From Actinomycetota bacterium (lineage in GTDB: Bacteria; Actinomycetota; Thermoleophilia; Solirubrobacterales; Solirubrobacteraceae), in assembly GCA_005883905.1 (NCBI GenBank), contig VAYD01000110.1, positions 1 to 8,498 of the forward strand: 8,498 nucleotides of DNA. Direction: 5' to 3'. Each line of letters starts with the position of its first letter. Positions within the stretch are counted from its first letter, which is position 1. The notes below the pieces were generated by a model. That model saw nothing but the letters and a program-made list of their open reading frames with translations. It was not told where the DNA came from and searched no databases. A program made the translations under genes and the position numbers. Of the stretch, positions 6,463-8,498 are shown piece after piece.

Positions 6463-7834
6463 TCAGGCAGGCCTGGCCGCTCGGCTTTTGGAGTTCGGGG
6501 AAGAGCTGCGCTCCGAGGGCGTGGCCGTCGGGACCAGCGAGCTGCTGGACGGCTTCGCTGTCCTGAGCGAGATCTCGTGGGAGGACCCGGCCGATTTCCG
6601 CGAGGCGCTGGCGGCGACGCTGGCGAAATCCCAGGAGGACCGGCGCGTGTTCGAGCTCGTCTTCGAGCGCTTCTTCTTCCGCGCGGCCGAGATGGCGGCG
6701 GTGCGCGAGGGCGTCCGCGAGGAGGGGGGCATCGATCCCGACGAGGTCAACGCCGAGCTCGACATGGAGACGCTGCGCCAGCTGATCGCGCAGGCGTTGC
6801 ACGACGGCGACGAAGGGCGCATGCGCGACCTCGCGCGGCTGGCGATCGCGGCGTTCGGGCGCCAGGGCGAGGGCTCGGGCGTGATCGGTGTGGACGTGCA
6901 GCGGATCCGCCGGCAGCTCGGCCTGCGCTCCGAGCCGCAGCCGGACCTGCCGCCCGAGGACCCGCGCCACGAGGGGCTGCCGCGCGACGAGATCCGGCGC
7001 TTCGAGCAGATCCTGCGCCGCGAGCTCGAGCGCGCGCAGATCGAGCGCACCGAACAGCTTCCGCCGGCGCGGCCGCTGAATGAGCTCGACCGAGCGCTGC
7101 CTTCCGGGCCGTTGCAGGACCTCGCGGCGGTGCACCGCGTCGTGGCTCAGTTGAAGCGCCGGCTGAAGACGCAGGGCCAGGAGGCGCGCGGCCGCAAGCG
7201 CCGCGCGCACGTGGACATGCGCAAGACGATGCGGGCGTCGCTCGAGTACGGCGGCGTGCCGTTGAACGTGAAGCTCAAGCCGGTGCGGCCGCGGCGGCCC
7301 GAGATCTTCGTGCTGTGCGACGTGTCGACGTCGGTGACGTCGGCTTCGGTCTTCTTCCTCAGCGTCATGCACGCACTGCACGACTCGTTTCGCAAGATGC
7401 GCTCGTTCGTCTTCATCGAGCGCATCAGCGAGGTGACGGAGGTCTTCGCCAAGGAGCGCGACTTCAGGGCGGTGAGCGAGGCGATCGGCCGCGACGCCGG
7501 CGTCGCCGACATCTCCGGCTACACCGACTACGGCCGCGTCTGGCGCGAGTTCCGCGACCAGGTCGAGGACGAGCTGCACCCGCGCGCCACCGTCATCGTC
7601 CTGGGCGACGCGCGCACCAACGGCCGCGACCCCGCCGCGCCGATCTTCGGGTCGATCACGGCGAAGGCCGGCCGCACGTTCTGGCTCAACCCCGAGCCGC
7701 GCCTGTACTGGAACTACGGCGACTCCGTGATCGCGGCCTACGAGCAGTACTGCGAGGCCTACGAGTGCTGGACGACGCGCCAGCTCGAGGACTTCGTCCG
7801 CGCCCTCACGAAGCCGCTCGTCACGGGCGGCTGA
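6449..7834 (+). CDS. CoxE-type VWA domain protein with complete MIDAS
   Basis: This 461-residue protein is the partner of the upstream MoxR ATPase. The N-terminal half (about 1-250) is helical and highly charged, with runs of Arg and Glu and a likely coiled part at about 180-200. Then comes a basic RGRKRR stretch and the family sequence DMRKTMRASLEYGG. The C-terminal VWA domain has a full metal-ion-dependent adhesion site: Asp291-x-Ser293-x-Ser295 (DVSTS), Thr359 in GYTDYG and Asp387 in LGDARTN. A metal-dependent protein contact is therefore predicted; the protein is probably cytoplasmic, as no signal peptide or membrane helix is seen. It starts with GTG at 6449, 14 bases inside the MoxR gene, after a GGGCGGG run at seven bases' spacing. 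Overlap implies coupled translation and equal supply of the two partners. Length suits the family. The target complex is not in view. Confidence 0.9.
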   Translation: MPAPDQAGLAARLLEFGEELRSEGVAVGTSELLDGFAVLSEISWEDPADFREALAATLAKSQEDRRVFELVFERFFFRAAEMAAVREGVREEGGIDPDEVNAELDMETLRQLIAQALHDGDEGRMRDLARLAIAAFGRQGEGSGVIGVDVQRIRRQLGLRSEPQPDLPPEDPRHEGLPRDEIRRFEQILRRELERAQIERTEQLPPARPLNELDRALPSGPLQDLAAVHRVVAQLKRRLKTQGQEARGRKRRAHVDMRKTMRASLEYGGVPLNVKLKPVRPRRPEIFVLCDVSTSVTSASVFFLSVMHALHDSFRKMRSFVFIERISEVTEVFAKERDFRAVSEAIGRDAGVADISGYTDYGRVWREFRDQVEDELHPRATVIVLGDARTNGRDPAAPIFGSITAKAGRTFWLNPEPRLYWNYGDSVIAAYEQYCEAYECWTTRQLEDFVRALTKPLVTGG

Positions 7835-7895
7835 GCCTCGTCGGCATTCGTGGTCGGTCGGGACGCGCCCTAGCCCAGCGTGCACCATTGTCCAC

Positions 7896-7951
7896 GGGCC
7901 TCCTTGGACGCGCTTCGCCGTGACAGACGGAGCGTCTCACCAGGGAGGCCC
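7896..7951. terminator. Long imperfect stem-loop, possible bidirectional terminator of the convergent genes
   Basis: The outer arms 7896-7907 (GGGCCTCCTTGG) and 7940-7951 (CCAGGGAGGCCC) pair over 12 bp with a single G-T pair. Inside, CGCT (7911-7914) pairs with AGCG (7931-7934), and CCGT (7918-7921) pairs with ACGG (7927-7930) around a five-base loop, with small bulges. It lies 62 bases past the VWA stop and 197 bases past the PEBP stop. No T-run follows on either strand, so it is a non-canonical terminator at best. A structured RNA or a palindromic repeat element are alternatives. Confidence 0.45.
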
Positions 7952-8001
7952 GCCCTTCATCGCAGTCCAAGGCGAGCGCGCCGAGTTCGCGGGCGGAGGG
8001 G

Positions 8002-8020
8002 CTGCTTCGCTGAAAAGCAG
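8002..8020. repeat. Small inverted repeat in the convergent gap
   Basis: CTGCTT (8002-8007) and AAGCAG (8015-8020) form a perfect 6-bp stem with a 7-base loop. It may add to termination from either side, but it is short and has no T-run, so chance is possible. Confidence 0.25.
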
Positions 8021-8147
8021 GAGCGTGACGCGGGTAACACGGGAGTGCTGCGGCTGCTCAGCAGCAGCAGCGCCTGGATGCCAGTGGACAGTTCCGCAAC
8101 CGCCGGCGAAGCAGTCGTCTGGCCGCCGCGAGGGTTTTGCGCTTCCT

Positions 8148-8498
8148 TTACCTCTCGTACCAGCCCTCGAGGAAGGCGCGGCCAAGCGTGCCTTCGAATA
8201 GGTTGAACATCAGCAAGGCGGGCGTCGCTCCCTTGTCAATCTCGATCCTCTCGGCGCCGAGGGCGAGGGCCGCGAAGATGTAGCGATGCCTCCCGTGGCC
8301 CGCCGGCGGGCCGGCGCCTACGTAGCACGCCATCCTGGCGTCGTTCGGGAGCTGAAAGGCGCCCTGCGGGAGCCCCGAGCCGGACTCGTCGCCGGCGCCG
8401 GCAGGCAGCTCGGTGACGTCCCCCGGAATGTTCACTACGGCCCAATGCCAAAAGCCGCTGACCGTAGGCGCTTCGGGGTCGCACATAGTGACCACGAA
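8148..8498 (-). CDS. YbhB/YbcL family (PEBP, Raf kinase inhibitor-like) protein, 5' end outside the window
   Basis: The 116 visible residues are the C-terminal two-thirds of a phosphatidylethanolamine-binding-protein fold. Family motifs are plain: CDPEAP (for DPDAP) at the left end, GFWHW with the anion-pocket His, a NIPGDVTELPAGAG segment, GP-x-x-GHGRHRYIF (the conserved GxHRY), and a LALGAE strand. Bacterial members are about 150-190 residues, so roughly 40-60 residues lie beyond 8498; the frame is open to the window edge. The internal Met and GTG codons at about 8493 fall inside the conserved strand and are not the start. The biochemical role of bacterial members is unclear. Codons such as TTT, GTA, ATT, CTA and several AGG are more frequent than in the other genes, which may mean a different origin. 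It ends with TAA and faces the VWA gene. Confidence 0.88.
   Translation of the reverse strand, partial: FVVTMCDPEAPTVSGFWHWAVVNIPGDVTELPAGAGDESGSGLPQGAFQLPNDARMACYVGAGPPAGHGRHRYIFAALALGAERIEIDKGATPALLMFNLFEGTLGRAFLEGWYER

Larger units (their letters stand above)
7835..8147. other. Non-coding stretch between convergent genes
   Basis: This 313-base gap separates the VWA stop from the PEBP stop. Open frames across it (for instance plus strand 7880-8206 and 7920-8201) run into the PEBP gene antisense, are low-complexity and show no known family, so I do not call genes. It is less GC-biased than the flanks (runs such as TGAAAAGC and GGGTTTTGCGC). It holds a long imperfect hairpin at 7896-7951 and a small one at 8002-8020. 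No tRNA-like fold or promoter was made out. A decayed gene is possible but not supported. Confidence 0.6.

Noticed and set aside
6383..7888. 501-residue minus-strand frame opposite the VWA gene
   Set aside because: Antisense shadow; composition is repetitive and the plus strand has an intact MIDAS protein.
8053..8065. GCTGCTCAGCAGC palindrome next to a GCAGCAGCAG run
   Set aside because: The loop would be one base, so no hairpin forms as drawn, and the triplet run is too short to be a repeat array.

Overview
This is a very GC-rich window, with most codons ending in G or C. It has compact, overlapping genes, GTG and TTG starts, and few Shine-Dalgarno sites. That points to a high-GC actinobacterium; Solirubrobacterales/Thermoleophilia is a guess from the overall feel, not something I can prove here. 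No rRNA, tRNA, CRISPR array, insertion sequence or phage gene was seen.

Layout. Positions 1-109 hold no gene but carry a perfect 10-bp inverted repeat just past the end of the first gene. From 110 to 5548 there are six tightly packed minus-strand genes. In transcription order they are: a two-helix small membrane protein (5548-5333), an ArsR-type winged-helix regulator (5288-4617), a VLCAD-like acyl-CoA dehydrogenase (4594-2961, broken in this sequence), a PLP-dependent group II decarboxylase-family enzyme (2933-1566), a 4HBT hotdog thioesterase (1569-1183) and an alkaline-phosphatase-superfamily phosphodiesterase (1183-110). The gaps are 44, 22 and 27 bases, followed by TTGA and TGATG overlaps. 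This is very likely one operon, or a small membrane gene plus a five-gene operon headed by its regulator. Three members act, or are likely to act, on CoA esters or amino/phospho compounds, so a small catabolic or salvage pathway under ArsR-type control is plausible. The substrate cannot be read from the sequence.

Divergently, from 5575 to 7834, lie a MoxR-type AAA+ ATPase and a CoxE-type VWA protein that overlap by 14 bases. This is a classic ATPase/MIDAS-protein pair that remodels or matures a partner complex; no CO dehydrogenase or other obvious client gene is in the window. The MoxR gene has no Shine-Dalgarno site but has a TATCAT box ten bases before its ATG, so it is probably expressed from a near-leaderless transcript.

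Positions 7835-8147 are a non-coding stretch between convergent genes and contain a long imperfect hairpin (7896-7951). The window ends in the 3' part of a YbhB/YbcL (PEBP, Raf-kinase-inhibitor-like) gene on the minus strand. Its codon use looks less GC-biased than its neighbours'.

The most notable items are the acyl-CoA dehydrogenase that has lost about 20 conserved residues and its frame at one point, the mixed-function operon around it, the 26-base divergent start region, and the two stem-loops at gene ends. I do not see convincing evidence of a wholly new system.
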